From Ascaris suum (Eukaryota > Nematoda > Chromadorea > Rhabditida > Ascarididae), in contig CM024174.1 of the NCBI GenBank assembly GCA_013433145.1, positions 4,116,336 to 4,180,335 of the forward strand: a stretch of DNA of 64,000 nucleotides, in the 5' to 3' direction. Below, one piece after another: positions 63,578 to 64,000 of the stretch. Below the pieces are notes generated by a model. That model was not told where the DNA came from. It saw only the letters and a program-made list of their open reading frames with translations, and did not search any database. Both the position numbers and the translations under genes were made by a program. Within the stretch, counting starts at the first letter, position 1; each line of letters opens with the position of its first letter.

Positions 63578-64000
63578 CGTTGCCGCTTTCCCTCCCTATG
63601 GCACTCGCAGTACGGAAGAAACCACGAACAATTAATTCCGCTTCTCGAAGATTATCAATACCTGCATCCTATAAACATATTAAAACCTATTAAACGATAG
63701 ATGAACGATAGCAAAACTTCAACGAATTTAACGAGCCAAACGAGATAGCTACCGAATGTCTATAACGCCGACCTTATTCCCTTACTCTTTGTTCCCTTTG
63801 ACTGGCCTCTCGTAAGGCAACTGCTCCATAACTCGATTATATAAATCCATTTTTTAAATGAAAGATACAGTATGTTCTCGCATTGATGAATCTCCGGAAT
63901 TGAAAGTGACCTCTGTTTATTTCTGCCAAACAAAATATATTTTGAGGCGTAGATTCCACCATTAAGCGGATTTTATTACAGACTGTTTTTTAAAAGAAGT
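63578..64000. other. Upstream region of the innexin gene
   Basis: No coding signal. No clear TATA box or other regulatory motif could be supported in the 423 bases before the start codon. Confidence 0.4.

Overview
This window is nuclear DNA from a nematode. Short protein-coding exons are bounded by worm-type splice sites (TTTCAG| acceptors, |GTAAGT or GTGAGT donors), the base composition is AT-rich, and there are long (AT)n tracts. One end carries a muscle ryanodine receptor and the other an innexin. The innexin resembles Caenorhabditis INX-10 and the ryanodine receptor corresponds to UNC-68. A clade V worm, perhaps a strongylid such as a hookworm, fits best, but the species is not decided from sequence alone. 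Nothing prokaryotic or viral was seen. Layout: positions 1-18677 (+) hold the 3' part of the ryanodine receptor gene, with 21 complete exons whose splice phases all agree, giving about 917 C-terminal residues from the paired EF-hands to the stop. Its 5.1 kb intron contains a 1.16 kb foldback element made of GAAGGTAGATCAAA-type subrepeats in opposite orientation, with matching outer arms. A two-exon gene of unknown function (18815-19615, -) converges on it. From about 26 to 50 kb the window is gene-poor and holds pieces of a dispersed family of seven-transmembrane receptors, probably nematode chemoreceptors: a broken + strand copy (26119-33078), a - strand copy (41352-35837) and part of a third on the - strand (49550-48583). 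Matching TM1, TM2, TM3, TM5 and TM7 exons can be aligned among them by eye. Decayed coding fragments, simple repeats and a candidate retro-inserted open frame with an A-rich tail lie between. From 57686 to 63577 (-) there is a complete ten-exon innexin gene of about 493 residues, with every phase consistent down to the last, less certain acceptor. A putative small secreted-protein gene lies directly downstream on the same strand. The ryanodine receptor (intracellular calcium release) and the innexin (gap junctions) are both typical of excitable tissue but need not be co-regulated. Gene models come from reading splice sites and known protein families by eye. No alignment, transcript or database search was possible.
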